From the NCBI GenBank assembly GCA_030681615.1, contig JAUXSA010000142.1, forward strand, positions 1 through 40,384: a stretch of 40,384 bases of DNA, given 5' to 3'. Source of the stretch: Bacteroidota bacterium (lineage in GTDB: Bacteria; Bacteroidota; Bacteroidia; B-17B0; Aurantibacillaceae). The translations under genes and the position numbers were made by a program. The notes under the pieces are model-generated. The model made no database searches, was not told where the DNA came from, and saw nothing but the letters and a program-made list of their open reading frames with translations. How positions within the stretch are numbered: the first letter of the stretch is position 1; every line of letters begins with the position of its first letter. Of the stretch, positions 19,770 through 26,833 are shown piece after piece.

Positions 19770-20294
19770 TTAATTAACGGCAACATCGCCTTTCATATGA
19801 ATTTCTACAGGTTGCGGTTTTTCTTTTTGTTTCTTAGTTTCTTTTGTAGCTTTTTTTGTCTTTAGTGTGTCTTTGATGAGCTTTGGTGGATCGCTACAAA
19901 CAGTATCTACCGAAAGCGACTTGAATGTTGTGTCAATTGCAACAACGCCTGCAGTATGTTCTTCGTATTGTTTTTTCTCTTCTGTAGAACAACTACTGAA
20001 CAAAGTAGTACCCAACACTAAAAAACAAATTACCGCGGCACGTTTTAAAAATTTCCAACTCATAAATTCATTTATGAATTCGTCAAAACTTAATTCGTGC
20101 AATTGTTTTTCCCTGAATCTTCCGCATACACTTTCCGTTACAGGTTTCTGAACAAAAAAAGTTTTAATTTCATCAATGGTCTGTTTACTAAAATCAACCA
20201 CTGTTTTTTGACAGGCTAAACAAAATGCACCTTTATCATTAGGTGTCATCTTATCCCAATCTTCATGGCAGGGTTCGTTGATCGAAATTTTCAT
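19770..20294 (-). CDS. Tandem paralogue 3: Cys-domain membrane protein (lipobox-like)
   Basis: A 174-residue protein, the last of three tandem paralogues. The N-terminal domain (about residues 1-70) has PCHEDWDKM, the pair CLAC (C25, C28), and CGRF, with Cys9 and Cys57 completing a conserved set of four. One membrane helix follows (FLKRAAVICFLVLGTTLF), ending in FSSC, which reads like a lipobox but lies internally, about 98 residues in, so lipidation is doubtful. The C-terminal part is Lys/Thr-rich and unlike its neighbours. It begins six bases after the preceding paralogue's stop. I do not know the function; the domain resembles the N-terminal piece of several Bacteroidota membrane proteins. 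Confidence 0.75.
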   Translation of the reverse strand: MKISINEPCHEDWDKMTPNDKGAFCLACQKTVVDFSKQTIDEIKTFFVQKPVTESVCGRFREKQLHELSFDEFINEFMSWKFLKRAAVICFLVLGTTLFSSCSTEEKKQYEEHTAGVVAIDTTFKSLSVDTVCSDPPKLIKDTLKTKKATKETKKQKEKPQPVEIHMKGDVAVN

Positions 20295-20300
20295 AATAAA

Positions 20301-20816
20301 TTATTTAGTATTCTTATCTTCCATTACAGCCTCGCCCATAAGCATATGTGCTGGCTCTTTTTTCTTTTTTGGTTGTTTTGTTTTTGTGGTTGATGCCCTA
20401 CCTTTAATTGGCGCTTTGCTTAAAGTATCTTTAGTACATTTCTTTGTAGTATCGGCTGGTACATAAGCCACCTTGCCCATTTTTACATGTCTGGTACCAC
20501 TGCCTGTTTGCGCGCTTGTAAATAAATTAAAGCCAAAAACAAAAAAAGCAATTAAAGCAAACTTCTGAAAATATTTCCACGATCTGAATTGCTCAAAAAA
20601 ATGATCAAAACTCATTTCTGTTAATTGATCTTCTTCAAAACGACCACAAACAGATTCTGTATCGGTTTTCTTTCTGAAAAAATCTTTTATTTGTGAAACG
20701 GTCTTGTTGCTAAAGTCGACAACATTTTTTTGACAGGATAAACAAAAAGCACCTTTATCGTTTGGCGACATTTTATCCCAGTTCTCGTGGCAGGGTTCGT
20801 TAATTGAAATTTTCAT
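20301..20816 (-). CDS. Tandem paralogue 2: Cys-domain membrane protein
   Basis: A 171-residue protein starting at the ATG at 20816. A TTG two codons further up would also be in frame, but the ATG matches the starts of the two paralogues (MKISINEPC). It has the same four-cysteine N-terminal domain (Cys9, C25xxC28, and the Cys of VCGRF), a membrane helix KYFQKFALIAFFVFGFNLF, and a Lys-rich periplasmic tail. The second tandem copy reads 75-80 percent like the first by eye in its N-terminal half, while the tails differ in sequence but share ACVPADTTKK-like residues (YVPADTTKK here). Function unknown. Confidence 0.78.
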   Translation of the reverse strand: MKISINEPCHENWDKMSPNDKGAFCLSCQKNVVDFSNKTVSQIKDFFRKKTDTESVCGRFEEDQLTEMSFDHFFEQFRSWKYFQKFALIAFFVFGFNLFTSAQTGSGTRHVKMGKVAYVPADTTKKCTKDTLSKAPIKGRASTTKTKQPKKKKEPAHMLMGEAVMEDKNTK

Positions 20817-20849
20817 ATGCAATTATTTAATAGTATCTAATTTACAAAA

Positions 20850-21362
20850 TTATTTGGCGTTTTTATCTTTTGTTAAAGGCTCATCCATATGCCTTTTAGC
20901 TTTTGGTTTTTTTTGATCGCCTTTAGGTTGAACCTTTATTTTACCTTTTATCATGTGTACTTCTGTTGTATCTTTTTTACATACTTTTTTAGTTGTGTCT
21001 TCAGGTATGTAAGCCACTGCGCCCATTAATTTTGGCCGGTGTTTTGGGCCGGTTTGTGCGCCGGCAAATAAACTAAAACCAAAAACAAAGAATACGATCA
21101 ACGCTGCCTTTTGAAAATATTTCCATTGCATAAATTTTTGAAAGAAATCATCAAAGGTCAATGCCTCTAACTGGCCTTCTTCAAAACGGCCGCAAACAGA
21201 TTCGTTACCGTTTTTTTTCTTAAAAAAGTCTTTAATTTGGGTAAGTGTCTTGCTGCTAAAATCAACTACATTTTTTTGGCAAGACAGGCAAAAAGCACCT
21301 TTATCGTTGGGTGTCATTTTATCCCAGTTCTCGTGGCAGGGTTCGTTAATGGAGAGTTTCAT
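20850..21362 (-). CDS. Tandem paralogue 1: Cys-domain membrane protein
   Basis: A 170-residue protein that opens the three-gene run on the minus strand. The N-terminal domain has Cys9, C25xxC28 and Cys57 in CGRF, with DFSSKTLTQIKDFF between the second and last sites, consistent with a small metal- or redox-binding fold facing the cytosol. A membrane helix (about residues 82-104) follows, ending in GAQTGP, then a Lys/Pro-rich tail with YIPEDTTKK. The next paralogue starts 33 bases after its stop. The three genes are probably co-transcribed. I do not recognise the family by name. Confidence 0.78.
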   Translation of the reverse strand: MKLSINEPCHENWDKMTPNDKGAFCLSCQKNVVDFSSKTLTQIKDFFKKKNGNESVCGRFEEGQLEALTFDDFFQKFMQWKYFQKAALIVFFVFGFSLFAGAQTGPKHRPKLMGAVAYIPEDTTKKVCKKDTTEVHMIKGKIKVQPKGDQKKPKAKRHMDEPLTKDKNAK

Positions 21363-21576
21363 AGTGTTGTTTTATATTTAGATGCAGGCAAAAGAATAAT
21401 TCCATAAAAGAATGGTAATTTTTTAAAAAGCTAATCGACTGGTTATTAAGGAGATTTTGTTAAATTTGTTAAGCGAAAGCGATTATAAACGTTTGTAAAT
21501 ATTTGCAACCGGTTTTATGGCGCTTAGCGAGTAGTTATAACTAATAGGGCGGACAGACCTCGGTAAAAAAAGACAT

Positions 21577-22134
21577 TTGAAATTAACGACTATCATATTT
21601 TCGCTTTTAACGACCTGCATCTTCGGACAAACTCCTCTTGACAAAGGCATCTACTTCGGACAAAAATTTCCATTTCTCGAATGCTATTTAATCATCAAAG
21701 ACAATTCCTCGACAATTGAAGTTTTTAATGTAAAAAGCAGAGCATACTTCGCGTACCTCCCGACTCGACAACTTACCCCGACTAATAATCCAAAAAATAA
21801 GAATCTAATTCTTGCTTATAAAGACGACAGCGTTCAGGTGATCAAAAACAAAAAAGGCATCCTTGTAAAACTGAAAGGTATAACAACTGTAAAAATGCAT
21901 TACACAAATCTCAACGACTCGACAATTTCGAGAAACATTAATAATTATTTGAGTCATCGTTGTTACCAAAGCACAAAGGACTTGGTAAAACTTAGACAAA
22001 ACTTCAACGATAGTATTTACAATGCAACTTTTCATTCTTACGGTTTTAAAGACAAATACAATTTAAACACCCCTGACTTTAAAAAATTGTGTCTTGACTT
22101 CGAGACAGAAGCAAAAAACAAATGGCCCAATTGA
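21577..22134 (+). CDS. Cassette 1: small secreted protein
   Basis: A 185-residue protein that begins at a TTG (21577-21579); no in-frame ATG precedes the signal peptide. The signal (MKLTTIIFSLLTTCIFG) cleaves near residue 18 before QTPLDKG. The mature part is rich in Lys, Asn and Tyr with no motif I know, and ends in KNKWPN. It is the only gene of the first cassette, transcribed toward the following hairpin site. Its 5' leader shares GCGGACAGAC and TCGGTAAAA with the leader of cassette 2. Function unknown; secreted proteins of this kind are common cassette cargo. Confidence 0.65.
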   Translation: MKLTTIIFSLLTTCIFGQTPLDKGIYFGQKFPFLECYLIIKDNSSTIEVFNVKSRAYFAYLPTRQLTPTNNPKNKNLILAYKDDSVQVIKNKKGILVKLKGITTVKMHYTNLNDSTISRNINNYLSHRCYQSTKDLVKLRQNFNDSIYNATFHSYGFKDKYNLNTPDFKKLCLDFETEAKNKWPN

Positions 22135-22169
22135 AAACAGGAGGTATCGAACTGTGTGCCGCCCTACTA

Positions 22170-22353
22170 GTTATAACCAGCAAGCAAAAGTAAGCGGGCG
22201 GACTCGGTCATCGTTCGCGCGCAAGACAAATGCCGCTTCGCGAAAATAGTTTGCGGCTCACTAATAAAGTAAGTATCTTTAAAATACCTTTGGTCGGTTA
22301 AGACTGGTGATGCTTCGTAAGCCCGCCTACTTTTGCTCGCCAAACGTTAGCGG
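22170..22353 (+). other. attC-like site 1
   Basis: Left core GTTATAAC ends at 22177, then CA, then arm 22180-22199. The right arm 22321-22340 pairs with it over 20 bases with two mismatches. CAAAC (22341-22345) is unpaired, then the right core GTTAGCGG (22346-22353). The loop is 121 nt and carries a promoter. Confidence 0.8.
22250..22281 (+). promoter_or_regulatory. Promoter inside attC-like site 1
   Basis: TTTG (22250-22253), 20 nt, TATCTTTA (22274-22281). It lies in the hairpin loop and points at cassette 2. Confidence 0.6.
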
Positions 22354-22390
22354 TAAGTTTGCGGACAGACACTTCGGTAAAACAAATAGA

Positions 22391-23017
22391 ATGGCAATAT
22401 GGAATAATGCATACGGACGAAACGGACTTTTATCCGACAGGCAGCTGACCGACAAGGACTATTTAGACATATTAAATAGCATTCCAATAAACGAATCAAA
22501 AATCTTAGGCGGTGTTCTTGACCTCGAAGAAGGACGCGACTACTCTTTTATTAAAGGCCCCGAGGACTTAAAACGGCTACACGAAAAACAAGACAGACTC
22601 GAAAATGCTCGCGGCCAATTTGAAGCAGGCGTAAAATCGACCTGGGAGAAAATAAGTGATACTTTCTTTGCAAATAAATTATGTTTTTTCGGCGAGTATC
22701 ACGGTGTGCGCATGCACATCTACAACGACATAATTAGTCTTTATGGACCTTTGGTTATTTTCGCTAACAATCATAATTTTCAGAAGTCAATTTCCAAAGA
22801 GTCAAGAGAATATTACCACAACTATTTCAAAGACGTCCTTAAAGCGTTTAAAAGCGACTTTATTTTGTACGCCCCTGAATGGTACGGAATCGGTGACGGT
22901 AACGGCAACAACGATACAACAAACATTGCAGACTTACTTGCCTTAGAAAATTGGAAAGAAAAAAGTAGCGACTCGGTTCAAACAATGGACAACATTTATT
23001 TTGAATACTTTAAATAA
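22391..23017 (+). CDS. Cassette 2: protein of unknown function
   Basis: A 208-residue protein starting at the ATG at 22391. An in-frame extension up to 22307 would run through the recombination site and is not credible as coding. No signal peptide. I see LCFFGEYHGVRMHIYND, then LVIFANNHNFQKS, and a YAPEWYGIGDGNGNN stretch, suggesting a compact globular cytosolic protein with aromatic-rich strands. No catalytic motif or known domain is recognised. The 5' leader (22361-22382) shares its sequence with cassette 1. It is the sole gene of cassette 2. Confidence 0.7.
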   Translation: MAIWNNAYGRNGLLSDRQLTDKDYLDILNSIPINESKILGGVLDLEEGRDYSFIKGPEDLKRLHEKQDRLENARGQFEAGVKSTWEKISDTFFANKLCFFGEYHGVRMHIYNDIISLYGPLVIFANNHNFQKSISKESREYYHNYFKDVLKAFKSDFILYAPEWYGIGDGNGNNDTTNIADLLALENWKEKSSDSVQTMDNIYFEYFK

Positions 23018-23061
23018 CAAGAGGACGCGTAAGCGAGACGTAGTTTTGTGCGTAAACCTCA

Positions 23062-23158
23062 CCGCTAACAGCACCTACTTTCAATTTTTTGCGTGTTAAC
23101 GCTCAAATGCGTAACTTGACATAGCAAAAAACTGCAAGTAGCTGCAAAACGTTACCTG
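23062..23158 (+). other. attC-like site 2
   Basis: Left core CCGCTAAC (23062-23069), A, then arm 23071-23092, which pairs with 23124-23145 at 19 of 22 positions. AAAAC (23146-23150) is unpaired before GTTACC (from 23151). This is the shortest site, with a 31-nt loop. Confidence 0.85.
23085..23119 (+). promoter_or_regulatory. Possible promoter inside attC-like site 2
   Basis: TTTTTTG ends at 23091, then 20 nt, then TAACTTGA (23112-23119). The -7 element is weaker than at the other sites and the -33 lies within the left stem. Confidence 0.35.
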
Positions 23159-23180
23159 CAAGCCTAAGGACAAAAGCATT

Positions 23181-23933
23181 ATGACATTTCTCTGCCTTGA
23201 ATGCGGACATATAAACGAAGACAATCCTGAATTGGTATGTCGACCTTGCCAAGCTCCACTTGACAGAGAGTTTTACGATCTTTTAATGGATTATTCGCAA
23301 AGAGCAGCACAATATGGTTACAAATATCGAACAGAATATGAAAAGCAGGTACGGGACGATGGAAAGGTTCACACAATGTACTCTTTGCTTGATCCTGCAA
23401 ATGAATTGCAGTGGTTAGCAGCAGTAGTTTTAAGTGGAGTTGCTGGAAATTTGGTTTATGATGTTATCAAATACGTAGCAAAACAGATACGGGACCGGTT
23501 GACGGAAAAATCCAAAACCATTGAACTGCAAAATTTTGAGAAAGATACTTTTGAAATTGTTGCTGACGAAAAAACTTTAAATCAGTTCATTTCATATATT
23601 CAAGCCTATTATAAAGGAAATAAAATTGACAATCAAGTTTCAGATGCGATCGCGGAAGAAGAAATTGTACACTCAATGACTTCGGACAAAGCAGCGGAAT
23701 TTATGGCGGCCATCACCGCCTCAGATGATCAAGAAGAAATTAAAAATAATTTTCTAGAAGTTTTTAAGGAAGGCGCTAAAATTGCCGCAAAGAAAAAATG
23801 GAAAGAAAGGCCTAACTATAAACAATTAGAAAACTTGTTCCGCACTTTAAAACAAGACTCCAAAGCTGAACGTAAGGCAAAAAAGAAACTAGCCAAAAAG
23901 ACAATACCTAAATATCATAAAAAGAAAAAATAA
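23181..23933 (+). CDS. Cassette 3a: zinc-ribbon protein with a membrane segment
   Basis: A 250-residue protein. It opens with a zinc ribbon, C5xxC8 and C20xxC23 (CLECGHINE, VCRPC). A hydrophobic segment at about residues 76-100 (LQWLAAVVLSGVAGNLVYDVIKYVA) reads as a membrane helix. The rest is helical and acidic, then turns very basic (last 30 residues are mostly Lys and Arg). This order, ribbon, membrane helix, helical domain, fits a membrane-tethered effector or sensor, but I cannot name the family. It shares its cassette with an HNH-like gene 31 bases downstream, so the two may act together. Confidence 0.7.
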   Translation: MTFLCLECGHINEDNPELVCRPCQAPLDREFYDLLMDYSQRAAQYGYKYRTEYEKQVRDDGKVHTMYSLLDPANELQWLAAVVLSGVAGNLVYDVIKYVAKQIRDRLTEKSKTIELQNFEKDTFEIVADEKTLNQFISYIQAYYKGNKIDNQVSDAIAEEEIVHSMTSDKAAEFMAAITASDDQEEIKNNFLEVFKEGAKIAAKKKWKERPNYKQLENLFRTLKQDSKAERKAKKKLAKKTIPKYHKKKK

Positions 23934-23964
23934 AGACCGGCTGTTCGTGCAGTAATATATCGAT

Positions 23965-24741
23965 ATGAGATCGTCCCAAAAACATTTCGGAACTTGCAGA
24001 ATCTGCGGAGTTGATAAAGAGCTTAGTTACGAGCACGTTCCACCACGCATTGCGTTTAATAAAACTACAAGACATGTTTCTGTTCCTCATGACGAATGGA
24101 CAAAAATCGATAATTTTTTGGAGTACAAACCAAAAGGGAAAATATTACAGGGCGGTATTGGCTACTATTCCTTATGCCGAGACTGTAACAGCTTTTTGGG
24201 ACAAAATTACGTAAAGGCTTACGAGCAGTGGGTTCTGACAGGCATTCAAATTATCAGCAAATACAAAGTTGACTATTTTAATTACGTAGCGCTTCAGCAA
24301 GAGCCGTTGAAAATTCTGAAGCAAATAATTTCAATGTTTATTGCGATGAACGATAAGTGGTATTTAGAAGAGTATCCTGAACTCGCATCATTTGTGAAAG
24401 ATCCAAATTCAAATATTTTACCAGACAAATTTCGCGTATTTGCTTATCTAAATAATCAAGGACAATACAGGTATTTTAAACATGGAGTAATATCACAACC
24501 AGGACTTGGAATTATAAATGCAACCGAATTAGCGTTTCCTCCATTTGGTTATGTATTGACGTTTGATTTCGCACATGACATTAGCCACTTCCAAAATATT
24601 ACCTCTTTTAAATCCTATAAATTAGGAGAGAAAGCTGATGTAGAAATGTTTCTTTATAAATTACCAACCTATCTGCCATTTTCGCCACTAGACTACCGTT
24701 CTAAAGACAAGATCGATGCAGACACAAAGGCCAGCAGGTAA
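23965..24741 (+). CDS. Cassette 3b: HNH-like protein
   Basis: A 258-residue protein with an HNH-type zinc site: C11xxC14 then LSYEHVPPR (Glu23, His24), and LCRDCNSFLG with C71xxC74 and Asn75. The ...EHxPP...CxxCN pattern is that of HNH endonuclease-like proteins, although the second histidine of a classical site is not obvious. The rest of the chain has no other motif I know. It starts 31 bases after cassette 3a's stop and its own stop TAA (24739-24741) lies within the left core of attC-like site 3. It could cut DNA, for defence or conflict, but nuclease activity is an inference. Confidence 0.72.
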   Translation: MRSSQKHFGTCRICGVDKELSYEHVPPRIAFNKTTRHVSVPHDEWTKIDNFLEYKPKGKILQGGIGYYSLCRDCNSFLGQNYVKAYEQWVLTGIQIISKYKVDYFNYVALQQEPLKILKQIISMFIAMNDKWYLEEYPELASFVKDPNSNILPDKFRVFAYLNNQGQYRYFKHGVISQPGLGIINATELAFPPFGYVLTFDFAHDISHFQNITSFKSYKLGEKADVEMFLYKLPTYLPFSPLDYRSKDKIDADTKASR

Positions 24742-24858
24742 CAGCAAGCAATGGCGTCATGCCGGGCATCTTTTTATTTTGGCATCTCGTTGGACATTTG
24801 TACATTTATAAAAACGCGGCAAACCGGCACGAAAGCCAGCTTGCAATACGTTAGTGGC
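24734..24858 (+). other. attC-like site 3
   Basis: Left core GCAGGTAAC (24734-24742), A, then stem segments GCAAGC (24744-24749), TGGC (24752-24755) and TGCCGG (24760-24765). They pair with CCGGCA (24824-24829), GCCA (24835-24838) and GCTTGC (24839-24844). AATAC is unpaired, then GTTAGTGGC from 24850. Confidence 0.8.
24777..24808 (+). promoter_or_regulatory. Promoter inside attC-like site 3
   Basis: TTTTG (24777-24781), 19 nt, TACATTTA (24801-24808), in the hairpin loop and pointing at the CocE-like gene. Confidence 0.55.
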
Positions 24859-24912
24859 AAGCGTAAAAAGTCGATACTGCGAAATTCAACCGACATAAAA
24901 AGACAAAACAGA

Positions 24913-26595
24913 ATGGCAATTTTTTTTAGGATACTTTTCATTTTATTAGCAGGTTTTACAGCAACATTTGCTCAACAAGCAAATCCAGCCGACAGTATTT
25001 ACATCATTCAGGATAGTGTGTTAATCCCGACACGAAGTGGTATTGATATTTCTGCAATCATTGTCCGTAAAAAAACAAACACACAACCCTTGCCTGTTAT
25101 ACTTTTTTACACAACTTATTATCAGGGTGTTGGCGATGCTATTCTTGGAAAAAAATCTGCCGACAAAAATTATGTAGGTGTAGTGGCTTATGCTCGTGGT
25201 ATTAGGACAGACCTAAATAATTATGCACCTTATGAACACGAAGGGAATGACATTTACGATATTATAGACTGGATAAGTAAACAATCTTGGTGTAATAGCA
25301 CAGTTGGTATGTATGGTGGAAGTTACACAGGTTTTTCACAATGGTCAACAGCAAAAAATATTCATCCAGCACTTAAAACAATTGTTCCTCAAGTAGCAGT
25401 AATGCCTGGTTTTGATATGCCAATGGAGAACAATGTACCAGTAGGGAATATTTTAAGCTGGGCGAATGACAATATTTATAAATATAAATTCTTACCACGA
25501 AGTTTGCCTTTTGATTATTTCAATAATGGAACTTCATTTCGTACTTTAGATAGTTTAGCAGGACAGCCAAATAGTATATTCCAAAAATGGCTTAAGCACC
25601 CAGAATATGATAATTATTGGCAATCAATGGTTCCAACTCCTAATGAATATGCCAAAATAAATATTCCAGTTTTATCCACAACAGGATATTATGATGGTGC
25701 CCAAATTAGTGCTATACAATATTTCAAATTGCATAACAAATACAACAAAAATGCAAACCATTATTTCGTAATCGGTCCTTATGACCATTGGGGGGGGCAA
25801 CGAAAAGCATCATCAAATTTGATGGGTTATGATATTGACCCGGTAGCAAATATCAGTATGGAAAATTTGGCTTTTCAATGGCTCGACTATATATTAAAAG
25901 ACGGACAAAAGCCAGAACTTTTAAAAGATAAAGTGAATTATCAAGTTATGGGAACTAATGAATGGAAACACGTTTCATCATTAGAAAAAATGAATAATGA
26001 CACATTAAAATTCTATTTGAACAATTATTTGCTTGACAATAAAAAGCCTAATAAGAAATCTTATTTATCACAAACAATAGATTTTAAAGATAGAGAAACA
26101 CAAAACAATTACTTCACTCCTACAATTATTTTTGATACGCTTGATGTGAGTAATGGTTTGGTATTTTCAACACAAACATTTAAAAAAGATTTTTCTATAA
26201 ACGGTTCTTTTAGAGGTAATTTATTTGCAACTATTAACAAAAAGGATATGGATATTTCTATGGCTTTATACGAATTAATGCCTGATGGTAAATATTTCTT
26301 TCTAACACGTTATATTGGTCGTGCCAGTTACGCAAAAGACAATACTAAAAGACAACTGCTTAAACCAAACATGATAGAAATAATTCCTTTAAATAATACA
26401 CGCTTTGTAAGTAAAAAAATAAGTAGGGGCAGTAAGTTGGTAATTCTTTTAAACATCAACAAACACCCATTTGAAATAATAAATTATGGTTCAGGCAAAG
26501 ATGTAAATGATGAAACAATAAAAGATGCAGACGAGCCTTTGCAAATAAAATGGCACAACGACAGTTATATAAATATTCCTGTTTGGAAAGAGTAA
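24913..26595 (+). CDS. Cassette 4: CocE/NonD-family alpha/beta-hydrolase
   Basis: A 560-residue secreted hydrolase. I start it at the ATG at 24913, which gives a proper signal peptide (MAIFFRILFILLAG... cleaved near FAQQ). An open extension back to 24751 would cover the recombination site. The S15/CocE fold shows the nucleophile in YGGSYTG (Ser137), Asp261 in YYDGAQ and His292 in GPYDHWGG, the expected catalytic order, then a C-terminal jelly-roll-like domain (FSTQTFKKDFSINGSFRGNL). Family members hydrolyse acyl esters or X-Pro dipeptides; the substrate here is unknown. A run of eight G at 25790-25797 falls right after the histidine codon. Confidence 0.87.
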   Translation: MAIFFRILFILLAGFTATFAQQANPADSIYIIQDSVLIPTRSGIDISAIIVRKKTNTQPLPVILFYTTYYQGVGDAILGKKSADKNYVGVVAYARGIRTDLNNYAPYEHEGNDIYDIIDWISKQSWCNSTVGMYGGSYTGFSQWSTAKNIHPALKTIVPQVAVMPGFDMPMENNVPVGNILSWANDNIYKYKFLPRSLPFDYFNNGTSFRTLDSLAGQPNSIFQKWLKHPEYDNYWQSMVPTPNEYAKINIPVLSTTGYYDGAQISAIQYFKLHNKYNKNANHYFVIGPYDHWGGQRKASSNLMGYDIDPVANISMENLAFQWLDYILKDGQKPELLKDKVNYQVMGTNEWKHVSSLEKMNNDTLKFYLNNYLLDNKKPNKKSYLSQTIDFKDRETQNNYFTPTIIFDTLDVSNGLVFSTQTFKKDFSINGSFRGNLFATINKKDMDISMALYELMPDGKYFFLTRYIGRASYAKDNTKRQLLKPNMIEIIPLNNTRFVSKKISRGSKLVILLNINKHPFEIINYGSGKDVNDETIKDADEPLQIKWHNDSYINIPVWKE

Positions 26596-26615
26596 ACAGG
26601 CAAACAATAACGCCA

Positions 26616-26792
26616 GCCACTAACAGCACCTAAAACTTATGCGGGCGACATCAAAGCATTTGCAAATTCAAGGTCGCTGCGCGAAAAGTATTTTCATTTT
26701 GCAAATGCCTAGAAACATAGTATCTTTATTTAAACGTTTCGGTAGACGAGTGTTCTAAAACCGCACAACTTATAGCTGCCAAACGTTAGCTG
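26616..26792 (+). other. attC-like site 4
   Basis: Left core GCCACTAAC (26616-26624), A, arm 26626-26644 pairing with 26761-26779 with four mismatches, unpaired CAAAC (26780-26784), right core GTTAGCTG (26785-26792). The loop is 116 nt. Confidence 0.8.
26697..26728 (+). promoter_or_regulatory. Promoter inside attC-like site 4
   Basis: TTTTG (26697-26701), 19 nt, TATCTTTA (26721-26728). It shares AGTATCTTTA with the promoter of site 1 and points at the zinc-ribbon gene. Confidence 0.6.
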
Positions 26793-26833
26793 AAATTATG
26801 ACAAATGGCAATTTTTAATAAAAAACAGGAACA

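Larger units (their letters stand above)
21534..26792 (+). mobile_element. Integron-like gene cassette array without integrase (CALIN-type)
   Basis: Four cassettes lie head to tail, each followed by an attC-like hairpin site. For each, the first bases (GTTATAAC, GTTAGCGG, GTTACCTGC, GTTAGTGGC) are the exact reverse complement of the core just before its own 3' hairpin (GTTATAAC, CCGCTAAC, GCAGGTAAC, GCCACTAAC). That is the known signature of integron cassettes, whose two half-sites come together in the circular form. Cassette spans are about 21535-22346, 22347-23151, 23152-24850 and 24851-26785. No integrase gene is in the window. The left boundary lacks a full hairpin, and nothing matching its core follows the last R' (GTTAGCTG) up to about 29.5 kb. 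Confidence 0.8.

Noticed and set aside
20817-20822. TTG start two codons before the ATG of tandem paralogue 2
   Set aside because: The ATG matches the paralogues exactly.
22307-22390. In-frame extension of the cassette 2 gene
   Set aside because: It covers the right half of attC-like site 1; the ATG at 22391 is better placed.
24751-24912. In-frame extension of the CocE-like gene upstream of 24913
   Set aside because: It runs through the attC-like site, is in front of a good signal peptide, and the residues look non-coding.
21534-26792. Array read as four small transposons with terminal inverted repeats
   Set aside because: There is no transposase and no target-site duplication. The ends match in pairs specific to each unit, and each unit also ends in its own attC-type stem with an unpaired spacer, as in integron cassettes.
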